Assembly: GCA_038133845.1 (NCBI GenBank)
Contig: JAYPUA010000004.1
Coordinates: forward strand, 62,001-126,000
Reading direction: 5' to 3'
Source: JAYPUA01 sp038133845
GTDB taxonomy: Bacteria > SAR324 > NAC60-12
DNA: 64,000 nucleotides
A program made the translations under genes and the position numbers. How positions within the stretch are numbered: the stretch's first letter is position 1; each line of letters starts with the position of its first letter. Shown here one piece after another: positions 14,775 to 23,101 of the stretch. Below the pieces are notes generated by a model, which saw only the letters and a list, made by a program, of their open reading frames with translations, searched no databases and was not told the origin of the DNA.

Positions 14775-16714
14775 CCATCATGCAAAGTGGGCTCAGCGTT
14801 CAGCATTCCGGCGGTGCGCTGGTTCTCATGCCGAACGGTGAGGCGTTGAAGATCAAAGTATTCTAACAACTCCACGGCATGCTTGCGAGAAATCCCGAGC
14901 AGGTCCTTGAACTCGATCACGCTCAAGGTCTGCGCCCGGGAGAAGTGCTCTCGCAAATGTTGGGTAATCTGCTCCAGAACCTCCGGGAGGTAGAACAGAT
15001 CCTCTGCAATCCGGATCAACCGGCGGTGATGCGATCCGTGCTTGAGCAGCGCGACCCCAGCTTTTTCATCCAGCTCAAGGGCCTCCAGCAGGTGTGTCCG
15101 TCGCAGCGGCTGAAAGCCCCCCTGCCGGAGCAGCTCCTCACAGCGCGAAAGCAGGGCCTCCTGGTCCGTTCCAGTCTCTGGCTGATGCTCCGGGTCGGCA
15201 TAGGTCTGGTCTTCGTTGCGGAGCAGCGTTCCTTCTCGCACAAGCAACTTCAGCAACGCGTCCACTCGGGATTCCTGCTGCAGCACCGAGGCCAGCTTCC
15301 CGGCAAGTTCCGGACGGGTCATGCCCGCGCGTTCCGGAAAGCGAGCGTGGTGGCCCTGGACAATGCGCAGCACGTAATGCCCCAGCCGGCGCAGGTGCTC
15401 CGGATGCCACCAGCGCTGTTCCTGAGCGTCCAGACACACGAGGCGCTGCTTGCTTTGAAGCCACTGAAGCAGCTTCTCCGCGCGCTTGATGGAGAGTCCC
15501 GACCGAGCCGCCAGCTCTTCCTGAGCCACCCCACGCATCGCCTGCAGGAAGACCGTATCCTCCACACGCTGCGCCTCGTCCTCTCCCCGGAGGCCTTCCA
15601 GACGCTGTGCCAGTTCGTGCATGACCCGTCGTGACTTTGCGGGTGCCGGATCCAGCACCCGCCCGCCTCCAATGGTCTGGACCGGCGAGTAGCTCCGCAC
15701 AATGAAGCGATCCCCAAAGCGGCTGCTCACCGGTGCTTCCAGCCGGAGCTGACAGAGCCCCTGCGCCCCTGGAGTCAGCTGAGGCTGCTCGAGCAGGACG
15801 ACCCGCCCAAGAACCTCTCGGGTTCCCAGATAGACCCGGACGCGCTGTCGGGTTTGCAGCGGCCGGGCCGCGTCTTCGAGCACCTGCAGTTCAACGTTGA
15901 GCATGAAGCTGTTCAGCAGCGATCCGGGAAGCGCCAGCTGGTCGCCGCGCTGAATTTCCTTGTGGTGCAAGGTGCTGAGGTTGAGCGCAGTCCGCTGCCC
16001 GGCAACCACCTTTGCCGCGGCCACTCCGTGAACCTGCATCCCGCGAATACGGGCCAAACGCTGCTGCGGATACTGCATCAACTCCTCATCAATCCGGAGA
16101 GTCCCAGCGCCTGCGGTCCCGGTGACCACGGTTCCAAATCCCTTTGCCGCAAACGAGCGGTCCACGGCGAGGCGAAAGGGGGCCTCCGGATGCCGAGGCT
16201 GGGGCGCAAGTTGGAACAGGGCCTCGCGCAGCTCAGGCAGTCCCTGTCCACTGAGCGCGGAGACGTGATGAACCGGAGCCTCCCGGAGGAAAGTCTCCTG
16301 CACCAACTCACGGACCTCCTCGGCACAGAGTTCGACCAGGTCCGGATCCTCCACCTTGTCGATGCGGGTCAGCACAATCAACCCAGTTTGAATCCCGAGG
16401 AGGTTGCAGATTGCCAGGTGCTCCCGGGTTTGCGGCATCACCCCTTCATCGGCTGCGACAACGAGCAGCACCGCATCCAGCCCTGAAGCTCCGGCGAGCA
16501 TGTTGTGCACGAAGCGCTCATGTCCCGGAACATCGACAAAGGCCAGGGTGTTTCCCCCCTCGTCCTGCAGGTGAGCAAAGCCGAGATCAATGGTGATCCC
16601 GCGGTTCTTCTCTTCCTGGAAGCGGTCCGGATCCACTCCCGTCAAGGCCTTGACGAGCGTGCTTTTCCCGTGATCGATGTGCCCGCTGGTTCCCAGAACG
16701 AGGTGGCGTGCCAA
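14771..16714 (-). CDS. selB: Selenocysteine-specific elongation factor SelB
   Basis: This 647-residue GTPase carries Sec-tRNA to UGA codons marked by a SECIS hairpin. The GTPase motifs are G1 GHIDHGKST (residues 11-19), GITIDLGFAH, and DVPGHERFVHNML. Beta-barrel domains follow, then tandem winged-helix domains in the last 250 residues that bind the SECIS RNA. Lengths of 610-650 are normal for SelB. It is the only Sec-machinery protein in the window. selA and selD are not seen, but tRNA-Sec and a selenoprotein gene are, which shows that the pathway is functional. It sits seven bases after the secretion ATPase gene. Confidence 0.97.
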   Translation of the reverse strand: MARHLVLGTSGHIDHGKSTLVKALTGVDPDRFQEEKNRGITIDLGFAHLQDEGGNTLAFVDVPGHERFVHNMLAGASGLDAVLLVVAADEGVMPQTREHLAICNLLGIQTGLIVLTRIDKVEDPDLVELCAEEVRELVQETFLREAPVHHVSALSGQGLPELREALFQLAPQPRHPEAPFRLAVDRSFAAKGFGTVVTGTAGAGTLRIDEELMQYPQQRLARIRGMQVHGVAAAKVVAGQRTALNLSTLHHKEIQRGDQLALPGSLLNSFMLNVELQVLEDAARPLQTRQRVRVYLGTREVLGRVVLLEQPQLTPGAQGLCQLRLEAPVSSRFGDRFIVRSYSPVQTIGGGRVLDPAPAKSRRVMHELAQRLEGLRGEDEAQRVEDTVFLQAMRGVAQEELAARSGLSIKRAEKLLQWLQSKQRLVCLDAQEQRWWHPEHLRRLGHYVLRIVQGHHARFPERAGMTRPELAGKLASVLQQESRVDALLKLLVREGTLLRNEDQTYADPEHQPETGTDQEALLSRCEELLRQGGFQPLRRTHLLEALELDEKAGVALLKHGSHHRRLIRIAEDLFYLPEVLEQITQHLREHFSRAQTLSVIEFKDLLGISRKHAVELLEYFDLQRLTVRHENQRTAGMLNAEPTLHDG

Positions 16715-16721
16715 GAGGATA

Positions 16722-18482
16722 TCAGTGCGGCGTGGGTGAAGCGGAGGAGGCCGGGAGCGAGGCAGACCTCTCCTGGGAGGTGATGGAGAGGATCTCTTCC
16801 ACAGTGGTCAGGCCGAGCAGCACCTTGTAGATCCCGTCCCGGCGCAGGGTGATCATGCCCTCCTGAAGGGCCGCGCGGCGGATGGAGTTCGAATCGCTGG
16901 TCTCCAGGATCAGCTGCTTGATCCCGTCACTCATCGGGAGCAGCTCGTGGACGCCGATGCGCCCGCGATATCCGGTTCCCCGACAGGCGTCGCATCCAGC
17001 TCCCCGGTAAAGCTGTCCGCCCACCTGCTTCAGCGCCTTCTCGGAGATCCTCAGCTCACGGACCTGCTCCGGGTGCGGGACGTAGCCCTCCTTGCAGGAC
17101 GGGCAGATGCGCCGCACCAGCCGCTGTGCGAGGACCCCGATGATGGTCGAGGAGACCAGGAAGGGCTCGATGCTCATGTCGATCAGGCGGGTGATGGTGG
17201 CGGGCGCGTTGTTCGTGTGCACGGTGCTGAAGACCAGGTGTCCGGTCAAGGCTGCCTGAATGGCGATCTGTGCGGTCTCGGCGTCGCGCATCTCGCCCAC
17301 CATCACCACATCCGGATCCTGACGCAGCACCGAACGCAGCGCGTTGGCAAAGGTCAGGCCGATCCGGTGGTTCACCTCGATCTGGCTGTAGCCCGGACGC
17401 TTGTACTCCACCGGCTCCTCGATGGTGATCACGTTCCGGGAGGTGTGGTCGATCTCCGAAAGCGCCGCATAGAGCGTGGTGGTCTTTCCACTGCCGGTGG
17501 GCCCCGTGACCAGGATGATCCCTCCGTGCGAGTGGATCATCTCCCGGAAGGGAACCAGCAAGCGCTTGGACATGCCCAGCTCCGGGAGGCTCAGCAGCTT
17601 CTCGTTGCGCTGCAGGAGGCGCATCACCACCTTCTCTCCGTGAACCGTGGGGACCGTGGAGACCCGGATGTCGATCTTCTTCCCGGCAATCACCACCATC
17701 GTCTGGCCATCTTGCGGCATGCTCTTTTGCGCGATGTCGAGCCGCGACATGACCTTGATCCGGTTGACGACCGTCACATGGGCCGCCCGGGGCACCTGAG
17801 TCACCCGATGCAGAACGCCGTCAATGCGATACCGGATGTGGGTCTCCTGAGGGGCCGGGTCCACGTGCACGTCGCTGGCCCCCTCCTTGACCGCCTGCCA
17901 AAGCAGCGAGTTGACCAGCCGCTTGACGGGTTCCTCGTCAGTGGCATCCAGCAGGTCTTCGGGCTCCTCCAGTCCGGAGATGCCGTCAATTCGCTCCTCG
18001 GAGTCCAATTGCTCGACGGCCTCTTCGCTCAGCCGGTTTTCCTGATCATAGGCTCGGTTGATGAAGTCCAGAACCGCCTGTCGAGGGACCACCACCGGAA
18101 GGACCGGGCACTGGAAGACCCGGGCCAACTCCTCCAGCGGCTCCAGGCGTCCGGGGTCGTCGATGGCCACCTCCAGCCCTCCCTCGCTTCGTCCGAGCGG
18201 CATGCAGCTGAAGCGCTTGGCGTAGCGGATCGGAATGCGCTTGGTGAACTCGGCACTCAGGCTCTGGTTTTCCAGCGACTCGCGGAAGGGGAGGTCGCAA
18301 CTCTGGGCCAGGGCCTTCTGAAAGACGACCTCCGAGACGGCCTTGTGCTTGATCAGCACCTCACGGAGCGCCTCGGGCTGCTGGCGATAGGCCACCAGCT
18401 GCTCGTGCAACGGCTTCAGCACAGCGGGGGGAAGGGCCCCGTTCTCCTGGAGGTGTTCGATGGCCGGGTGGTAGGAAGTCAT
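16722..18482 (-). CDS. Type II secretion / type IV pilus assembly ATPase, GspE/PilB family
   Basis: This 586-residue hexameric ATPase drives pilus or pseudopilus assembly at the inner membrane. An N-terminal MshEN-like domain recognises a partner membrane protein. The motor contains Walker A GPTGSGKTT near residue 326, an Asp box, Walker B with DPDVVMVGEMRDAETA, and a His box. A zinc-binding four-cysteine insert is visible as CPSC near residue 459 and CDACRGTGYRG near 496. These features fit GspE and PilB equally. No other secretion or pilus gene is in the window, so the system it serves is open. Confidence 0.92.
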   Translation of the reverse strand: MTSYHPAIEHLQENGALPPAVLKPLHEQLVAYRQQPEALREVLIKHKAVSEVVFQKALAQSCDLPFRESLENQSLSAEFTKRIPIRYAKRFSCMPLGRSEGGLEVAIDDPGRLEPLEELARVFQCPVLPVVVPRQAVLDFINRAYDQENRLSEEAVEQLDSEERIDGISGLEEPEDLLDATDEEPVKRLVNSLLWQAVKEGASDVHVDPAPQETHIRYRIDGVLHRVTQVPRAAHVTVVNRIKVMSRLDIAQKSMPQDGQTMVVIAGKKIDIRVSTVPTVHGEKVVMRLLQRNEKLLSLPELGMSKRLLVPFREMIHSHGGIILVTGPTGSGKTTTLYAALSEIDHTSRNVITIEEPVEYKRPGYSQIEVNHRIGLTFANALRSVLRQDPDVVMVGEMRDAETAQIAIQAALTGHLVFSTVHTNNAPATITRLIDMSIEPFLVSSTIIGVLAQRLVRRICPSCKEGYVPHPEQVRELRISEKALKQVGGQLYRGAGCDACRGTGYRGRIGVHELLPMSDGIKQLILETSDSNSIRRAALQEGMITLRRDGIYKVLLGLTTVEEILSITSQERSASLPASSASPTPH

Positions 18483-18562
18483 GTGACAAATGGGGTGTCT
18501 TGTGAAGGCGCAAGGGCGTGATGTTTCCCAGGCAGGCTCCGGATGAGGACCCGATGAAAAAC

Positions 18563-18591
18563 TTGGCGCTCCGGCCTTGATCTGTTAGGAT
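18563..18591 (+). promoter_or_regulatory. Candidate promoter for the polyprenyl synthase gene
   Basis: TTGGCG (18563-18568), a 17-nt spacer and TAGGAT (18586-18591) lie 61 bp upstream of the TTG start, divergent from the secretion ATPase gene. The -10 matches at four of six positions. Confidence 0.4.
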
Positions 18592-18651
18592 TTTGCCAGT
18601 GAATCAAGTCATTGATCAAGCGCTGAATCCACCTCATGTGAAGGCCCTCTT

Positions 18652-19701
18652 TTGTATTCTCCTCCGTCAGCTCCATCTTCCAAGTCCGAGGGGCTGCCGA
18701 GCGGAACACCTTCACACCCGCCTCCTGTCAAGCTTCAGGGAACAGCCTTCCTCACTCAATTGGAGCAGGAGTTGAAGGAGCTGGAGGCCCTGATCCTTCA
18801 GGACGTCCAGACAGACATCCCGCTGCTTACCCGCGTCGCCGAGCACATTCTCCGCTCAGGAGGAAAGCGTCTCCGCCCACTGCTGGTGCTGCTGGGAGCA
18901 CGCAGTTTTGGCACCCTGGATCTTCCAATCCTGCAGGCCGCTCAGGTCGTTGAATACCTCCACACAGCCACCTTGCTGCATGACGACGTAGTGGATGGAG
19001 CCGACATGCGCCGCTCGCAGCAGGCAGCTCGGACGATCTGGGGCAACGAGGCGAGCGTGCTGGTCGGCGACTATCTGCTGGCCTTGGCGTTTCGCATGCT
19101 GACCGGGCTCCGGAATCCTGAGGTGCTGCAGCTCATGTCTCACACTACCCGGCTGATGGCCCGTGGAGAGCTCCTTCAACTGACTCGCAGCTACCGTCAG
19201 CATGACCTGCAGGAGTACCTGGATATCATCCACTACAAAACTGCCAGCCTGTTTGGTGCAGCCGCCCGCATGGGCGCCCTGCTCAACGGTGCCGGGACGG
19301 CACAGGCGGACGCGTTGTTCAACTACGGCGTTGCCTTGGGGATGGCCTTTCAGATGGTGGATGATGCGCTGGACTACTCTGAGGAATTGAACATCGGCAA
19401 GCCAATCGGGACGGATCTGCAGGAGCGGAAGATCACGCTGCCCCTCAGTCACCTGATGGAACACGCCAGCCCTGCCGAGCGCAAGGAGTTGGAGCAGATT
19501 CTGGAACTTCCGGAAATCGGCCAGCTTGAGATCCGCAAGGTCGCTGCCTGGATGCGACAGCATGGCTCCATCGAGCACACCCTGGAATCTGCACGGAACT
19601 ATGTTCTCCAGGCGCAAGCGGAGTTGAGTGTGCTTCCAGATGAAGGCACCCGTACCCTGCTCCACGAAATCGCCGACTACGTCGTGCGCCGCACTTTCTG
19701 A
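18652..19701 (+). CDS. ispB: Polyprenyl diphosphate synthase (octaprenyl diphosphate synthase type)
   Basis: This enzyme extends farnesyl diphosphate with isopentenyl diphosphate to make the quinone side chain. Both aspartate-rich motifs of trans-prenyltransferases are present: LLHDDVVDGADMRR near residue 110 and QMVDDALDY near 235. SGGKRLRPL supplies the diphosphate-binding Lys and Arg. The first possible start is a TTG giving 349 residues, about 25 more than E. coli IspB. A TTG inside at EQELKELE has GGAG upstream and would give a length nearer the norm. The N-terminus is therefore uncertain and the function is not. Confidence 0.92.
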   Translation: MYSPPSAPSSKSEGLPSGTPSHPPPVKLQGTAFLTQLEQELKELEALILQDVQTDIPLLTRVAEHILRSGGKRLRPLLVLLGARSFGTLDLPILQAAQVVEYLHTATLLHDDVVDGADMRRSQQAARTIWGNEASVLVGDYLLALAFRMLTGLRNPEVLQLMSHTTRLMARGELLQLTRSYRQHDLQEYLDIIHYKTASLFGAAARMGALLNGAGTAQADALFNYGVALGMAFQMVDDALDYSEELNIGKPIGTDLQERKITLPLSHLMEHASPAERKELEQILELPEIGQLEIRKVAAWMRQHGSIEHTLESARNYVLQAQAELSVLPDEGTRTLLHEIADYVVRRTF

Positions 19702-19719
19702 AAGAGAGTCTCCCGGAGT

Positions 19720-20181
19720 TCAGGACTCTTCGGAGGACTCCAGCGACTCCATCTCCTGAAGCTTGGCCGCATGGCGCTTGTAAAGCGTGCTCCAGCGCTC
19801 CGCTCTGCGAGAGGCCTCACTCAGCGAAGTCACCACATCCTCAATGGCCAACGGCTTCTCAAAGAAGTCGTAAGCCCCACCCCGCATGCACTGGATCACG
19901 CTTGGAAGCGTGGAGTGTGCCGTCATCACGTAGATCTGCATCAAGGAGTTCATCTCCTTGATCTGCTGCATCAACTCGATTCCAGTCATCTCCTCCATCA
20001 TCAAGTCGGTGATTACCACGTGGAAGAAGCTGCGTTGCAGGGTGCGCAGGGCCTCTTCGGCGCTGCGAGCCGTGCTGACGTGATAGCCGAGTTTGCTCAG
20101 AGTGCGCTGGAGCACCATGCGGATGTTCTCGTCATCATCCACGACGAGAACGTTGAGGGTCGAAGAGGGGGTCATTGACAT
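19720..20181 (-). CDS. Single-domain response regulator (CheY-like receiver)
   Basis: The protein is 153 residues, essentially one receiver domain with a short helical tail. The acidic pocket is VVDDDEN near residue 14, the phospho-acceptor Asp sits in VVITDLMM near residue 60, the switch Thr is in YVMTAHS, and the Lys is in FFEKPL. There is no DNA-binding or enzymatic output domain. It must signal by protein contact, as CheY, Spo0F or DivK do, and could act on the FliG-based motor encoded nearby, but no kinase is adjacent. A 13-bp palindrome sits 14 bp upstream of the ATG. Confidence 0.9.
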   Translation of the reverse strand: MSMTPSSTLNVLVVDDDENIRMVLQRTLSKLGYHVSTARSAEEALRTLQRSFFHVVITDLMMEEMTGIELMQQIKEMNSLMQIYVMTAHSTLPSVIQCMRGGAYDFFEKPLAIEDVVTSLSEASRRAERWSTLYKRHAAKLQEMESLESSEES

Positions 20182-20194
20182 GAGGCACGGATGA

Positions 20195-20207
20195 GTTCAA
20201 GTTGAAC
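20195..20207. promoter_or_regulatory. Perfect 13-bp palindrome upstream of the response regulator
   Basis: GTTCAA-G-TTGAAC lies 14-26 bp before the ATG of the response-regulator gene and after the trpC hairpin. It could be an operator or an RNA structure near the ribosome site. No binding protein is identified. Confidence 0.35.
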
Positions 20208-20217
20208 AAAACAAGGG

Positions 20218-20235
20218 TTTTCCCCGTGGGGAAAA
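20218..20235 (-). terminator. trpC terminator hairpin
   Basis: TTTTCCCC (20218-20225) and GGGGAAAA (20228-20235) form an 8-bp stem with a minimal loop. On the minus strand a CCCTTGTTTTGTT stretch follows, T-rich but not a pure U-tract. It lies 15 bp after the trpC stop. Confidence 0.5.
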
Positions 20236-20249
20236 GTTTCCGGACTCGG

Positions 20250-21083
20250 TCAGAATTTTCCGCTCCGGAGGGTCTTGAGGAAGAGCACGCGATCCGGAGC
20301 GCTCATGGCCGAGTTGCCGATCAGGGCCGCATCGCACGGCACTTGTCTGAGAGTTCCCAAGTGTTCCGCGGTGCTGATGCAACTGGCGCTGATCAGAACT
20401 CTTTCGGGTTGCGACTTCCATGCCTGCAACTCCGGAAAGCGCCTCCACCAGTCCACAGTGGTGTCCACACTCCCCAAATGATAGGTCGATCCGGGCTCTT
20501 CCGGAAGCGAGGCAATCGGTCGGTTGTTGATCATCAGCACCTCCGGGTTGGCTTCCAGAGCACGGGGCAGCTCTTCTTCCAGCGAACACTCCACCACCGC
20601 GTCCAGCCCCAGCTCCCGGGTCTGTTCCAAGATGCCCTGCAGTTCCGGAAGCGTGAAGTAATACACCAGGATCAGCGCGGCGCTGGCACCTCGGAGCTTC
20701 CCCTGAAGCAGTTGGTAGGGGTGGACAATGAACTCCTTGTGCAGCAACGGCAAGGCCGTGGAGTTTCTCGCCTGCTCCAAGGTCTCCAGCGATCCCCCGA
20801 AGTAGTGCTCATCCGTGAGCACGGAGATCGCGTGCGCTCCTCCGGCCTCATAGTCTTCAAGGACCGCCTGCAGGTCTAGTGTCTCCACATTGCGACGTCC
20901 GGGAGCCTGAGCCTTGACCTCCGTGATCAGAGAGATCCCGGGAGCCTGAAGTCCCCGGGAAAAGGAGGCGCGGGGGGCGAGTCCCGAGAGTCGCGCGCGC
21001 AGTTCGGATTCGGGAGCATGACGCTGAGCGGCCTCGACCTCTTGCATCTTGAGGTCGCGCATTTTGTCTAAAAAGGTTCGCAT
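20250..21083 (-). CDS. trpC: Indole-3-glycerol phosphate synthase
   Basis: This enzyme closes the indole ring from CdRP in tryptophan synthesis. The 277 residues form a TIM barrel with family motifs LITEVKAQAPGRR (catalytic Lys), AISVLTDEHYFGGS, LLHKEFIVHPYQL, and VLMINNRPIAS. The last two hold the Lys and Asn positions of the active site. Other trp genes are not in the window, so the pathway is dispersed. It lies between two hairpins, at 21109-21128 and 20218-20235, and is probably a single-gene unit or is read through from fliG. Confidence 0.94.
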   Translation of the reverse strand: MRTFLDKMRDLKMQEVEAAQRHAPESELRARLSGLAPRASFSRGLQAPGISLITEVKAQAPGRRNVETLDLQAVLEDYEAGGAHAISVLTDEHYFGGSLETLEQARNSTALPLLHKEFIVHPYQLLQGKLRGASAALILVYYFTLPELQGILEQTRELGLDAVVECSLEEELPRALEANPEVLMINNRPIASLPEEPGSTYHLGSVDTTVDWWRRFPELQAWKSQPERVLISASCISTAEHLGTLRQVPCDAALIGNSAMSAPDRVLFLKTLRSGKF

Positions 21084-21108
21084 GAGACTGGGAGTTCAGG
21101 GACAGGGT

Positions 21109-21128
21109 GAGCAGGCCGAAGCCTGCTC
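21109..21128 (-). terminator. fliG 3' hairpin with tetraloop, no U-tract
   Basis: An 8-bp perfect stem GAGCAGGC/GCCTGCTC closes a TTCG tetraloop on the minus strand, between the fliG stop and the trpC start. UUCG loops are very stable in RNA. No T-run follows it. Confidence 0.45.
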
Positions 21129-21182
21129 TTGTCGATGGAGATGTGGGCTGAGAGCGAAGGGAGTGTGCTCTGGACAGAAGGA

Positions 21183-22193
21183 TCAGACGACGTCTGCGCC
21201 ACCGGCACCCGCGATGACGATCTTGCCCTCCTCCTCGAGCTTCTTGACCACCTTGATGATCTTCTGCTGAGCAGCCTCCACATCGGAGACCTTGACGGGG
21301 CCAAGGTTCTCCAGGTCGTCTCGGACCATCTCCGCGGCGCGGGAGGACATCGAACTGAAGATCAGTTCGCGGATGGCATCGCTGGCGGTCTTCAGGGCAA
21401 GGACCATGTCGGCCTGATCGACATCCTTGAGGACCGTCTGCATCTGCTTGGAGTCGATGAGTGCCAGATCTTCGAAGGTGAACATCAGCTCGCGGATGGA
21501 CTCGGCGAGGTCCGGATTCGACTCCTCGATGGTCGCCAGAATCCGGGTCTCGGTCGCCTTGTCGACCGCGTTGAGGATCTCGGCCACAGGGCCCACCCCA
21601 CCGACCTTGGTGACCATGCTTCCGGCCGCCTTCATCTCCTCGTAGAGGACCTCGTTCATCTCGGAGACCACTCCCGGAGGGATGCTCTCGAGGGTGGCCA
21701 TCCGATACATCACGTCTGCCTGCACGTTCTCCGGGAGCGAGCGCAGAACCGTTGCGGCCTGATCAATGTTGGTCAAGTAGGAGATGATGAGCGCGATCGT
21801 CTGCGGGTGCTCTCCACGGATGTAGTTGGAGATCATCACCGGGTCCACATAGCGGAGGGCATCAAGCCCACCCTCTTCATGCCCGGAGCGCAGGTTGCCT
21901 TCCAACTCCTTGGCCTTGTCCGGACCGAGTGCCTTGGTGAGGGCGTTCTTGACGAAGTCCGGGGTGGCGTTGATGTTGACCCCTTCCTCCTGCATCACGG
22001 AGTTGCGGTAGAATTCTTCGAGGACAATGTCCAGCTCCTCCGGTGCAACGTCCGTGAAGCGGGTCATGTAGTAGCCGACCTGCTGAATTTCAGACTCATC
22101 GAGGTTCTTCATCACTTCTGCAGCACCTTCTTCACCAAGGGCCAGCAGCAGGATGGCGGCCTTTTTGGGGCCTGTCATTTTTCCAACGCTCAT
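21183..22193 (-). CDS. fliG: Flagellar motor switch protein FliG
   Basis: FliG forms the rotor ring that binds FliF and takes torque from MotA. The 336-residue length is standard. The N-terminal part reads MTGPKKAAILLLALGEEGAAEVMKNL, the middle domain contains the family EHPQTIALIISYL segment (here GEHPQTIALI), and the C-terminal torque helix includes DLALIDSKQMQTVLKDVD and SSRAAEMVRDDLE. No other flagellar gene is nearby, which is unusual because fliG normally sits with fliF and fliH. It has its own promoter candidate at 22310-22339. Confidence 0.96.
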   Translation of the reverse strand: MSVGKMTGPKKAAILLLALGEEGAAEVMKNLDESEIQQVGYYMTRFTDVAPEELDIVLEEFYRNSVMQEEGVNINATPDFVKNALTKALGPDKAKELEGNLRSGHEEGGLDALRYVDPVMISNYIRGEHPQTIALIISYLTNIDQAATVLRSLPENVQADVMYRMATLESIPPGVVSEMNEVLYEEMKAAGSMVTKVGGVGPVAEILNAVDKATETRILATIEESNPDLAESIRELMFTFEDLALIDSKQMQTVLKDVDQADMVLALKTASDAIRELIFSSMSSRAAEMVRDDLENLGPVKVSDVEAAQQKIIKVVKKLEEEGKIVIAGAGGADVV

Positions 22194-22309
22194 GAGACCT
22201 TTCCCTTTCGATCAAACCACATCCGCATCCCGGACCGGCGGTCGTTGCCACAGTCAGCCTGGATCTCCTCCGGGAAGAGCTTTAGATCCATTGTGCCATT
22301 GAGTCTTTC

Positions 22310-22339
22310 TAGATACACCAGTCTCCAACTAAATCACAA
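22310..22339 (-). promoter_or_regulatory. Candidate fliG promoter
   Basis: On the minus strand TTGTGA (22339-22334), an 18-nt spacer and TATCTA (22315-22310) lie 117 bp upstream of the fliG ATG. The 367-bp region 22194-22560 contains this promoter and the phasin-like terminator, and I see no gene in it. Confidence 0.4.
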
Positions 22340-22480
22340 GGGTTTTGCTTTGCTCGAGCTTTTTGACTCTAAAGGGGGCACTCTCGCTAAAAGCACACAT
22401 CCGGGAAGCCGTTATCGCAAAACTTTCCAGAAGGTCGGGTTTGGGGAGAAATTTTTTGCAGGAGAGGGGGAAGGAAGGCG

Positions 22481-22529
22481 AAAAACAAAGAGCCCCAACC
22501 GGAACAGGGGGGGAATCCGATTGGAGCTC
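22481..22529 (-). terminator. Rho-independent terminator of the phasin-like gene
   Basis: On the minus strand GAGCTCCAA (22529-22521) pairs with TTGGGGCTC (22498-22490), 9 bp with one G-U, and is followed by TTTGTTTTT. It is the clearest intrinsic terminator in the window, 32 bp after the stop of the phasin-like gene. Confidence 0.7.
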
Positions 22530-22560
22530 CAAAAAAACGGGTCTGCTTGTTCTGGGCTGC

Positions 22561-22872
22561 TTACAGAGCAGGAACCATGGACTCAGCAGCGTTCATCCAG
22601 TCGTTGGTCTGCTTGCGCATTTCCTGGGAGACCTTGCGCATTTGAGCGTAGCCATCGACCACAAACTTCAGTTGGGCGGGTTTGGCATCCATGACCATGC
22701 CGGTCACGGGCATTTTTTCCATCATCGGCATCTTGGCGATCATGCCGAAGGTCTGCTCAATGGCCTGCTTCTGCAGGTTCTCCATCTCGTTCAGGCCTTT
22801 TTCATACTGGTCGCAGAAGTCGTTGTACGCTTTTTTGGCCGGGGTGATCATGCTTTCTTTTGCTACTGCCAT
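22561..22872 (-). CDS. Phasin-like small helical protein
   Basis: The protein has 103 residues, is Met- and Lys-rich, and is predicted almost wholly helical, with Gln/Glu/Met heptad-like patterns (NLQKQAIEQTFGMIAK; QMRKVSQEMRKQTNDWM). This composition resembles phasins, which coat polyhydroxyalkanoate granules, but no diagnostic motif is certain and no PHA synthase gene is in the window. A strong AT-rich promoter and a true U-tract terminator frame it as a single, probably highly expressed gene. It might equally be another small coiled-coil or nucleoid-type protein. Confidence 0.6.
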   Translation of the reverse strand: MAVAKESMITPAKKAYNDFCDQYEKGLNEMENLQKQAIEQTFGMIAKMPMMEKMPVTGMVMDAKPAQLKFVVDGYAQMRKVSQEMRKQTNDWMNAAESMVPAL

Positions 22873-22935
22873 CGGGGCTCCATGAGGGAGTGGGTTGAGG
22901 AGTGATGCTCTCCGTGAGCAACTATCGTGAATCCT

Positions 22936-22998
22936 AGGATAACAGTACTTTTATTTTTTGCAACTAAAATTGCAAATTTTTTCAAAAAAATCTAAAAC
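22936..22998. promoter_or_regulatory. Back-to-back divergent promoters for the phasin-like gene and hemN
   Basis: Minus strand: TTGCAA (22963-22958), 16-nt spacer, TATCCT (22941-22936). Plus strand: TTGCAA (22970-22975), 17-nt spacer, TAAAAC (22993-22998). The two -35 boxes form one inverted repeat TTTGCAA-N6-TTGCAAA in a very AT-rich island, so one bound factor could control both genes. Confidence 0.5.
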
Positions 22999-23101
22999 CG
23001 CCAAGAATGGGCCTTCTCGGTAATGTTGCGAATGGCTTGAGGACTCCAGTCTGTCACAATTTCGCACGCCACTTGCCCTGAAGAACCTTTGCAAGGAGTC
23101 C

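Noticed and set aside
16947..18521. Open frame of 524 codons on the plus strand across the secretion ATPase gene
   Set aside because: It is antisense to a gene with clear Walker and zinc motifs, has low-complexity His/Arg/Leu-rich composition and no recognisable domain. It is a by-product of high GC codon bias.
19705..19731. AGAGTC/GACTCT inverted repeat as a terminator between ispB and the response regulator
   Set aside because: The arms are only 6 bp with a long loop, and it overlaps the response-regulator coding end.
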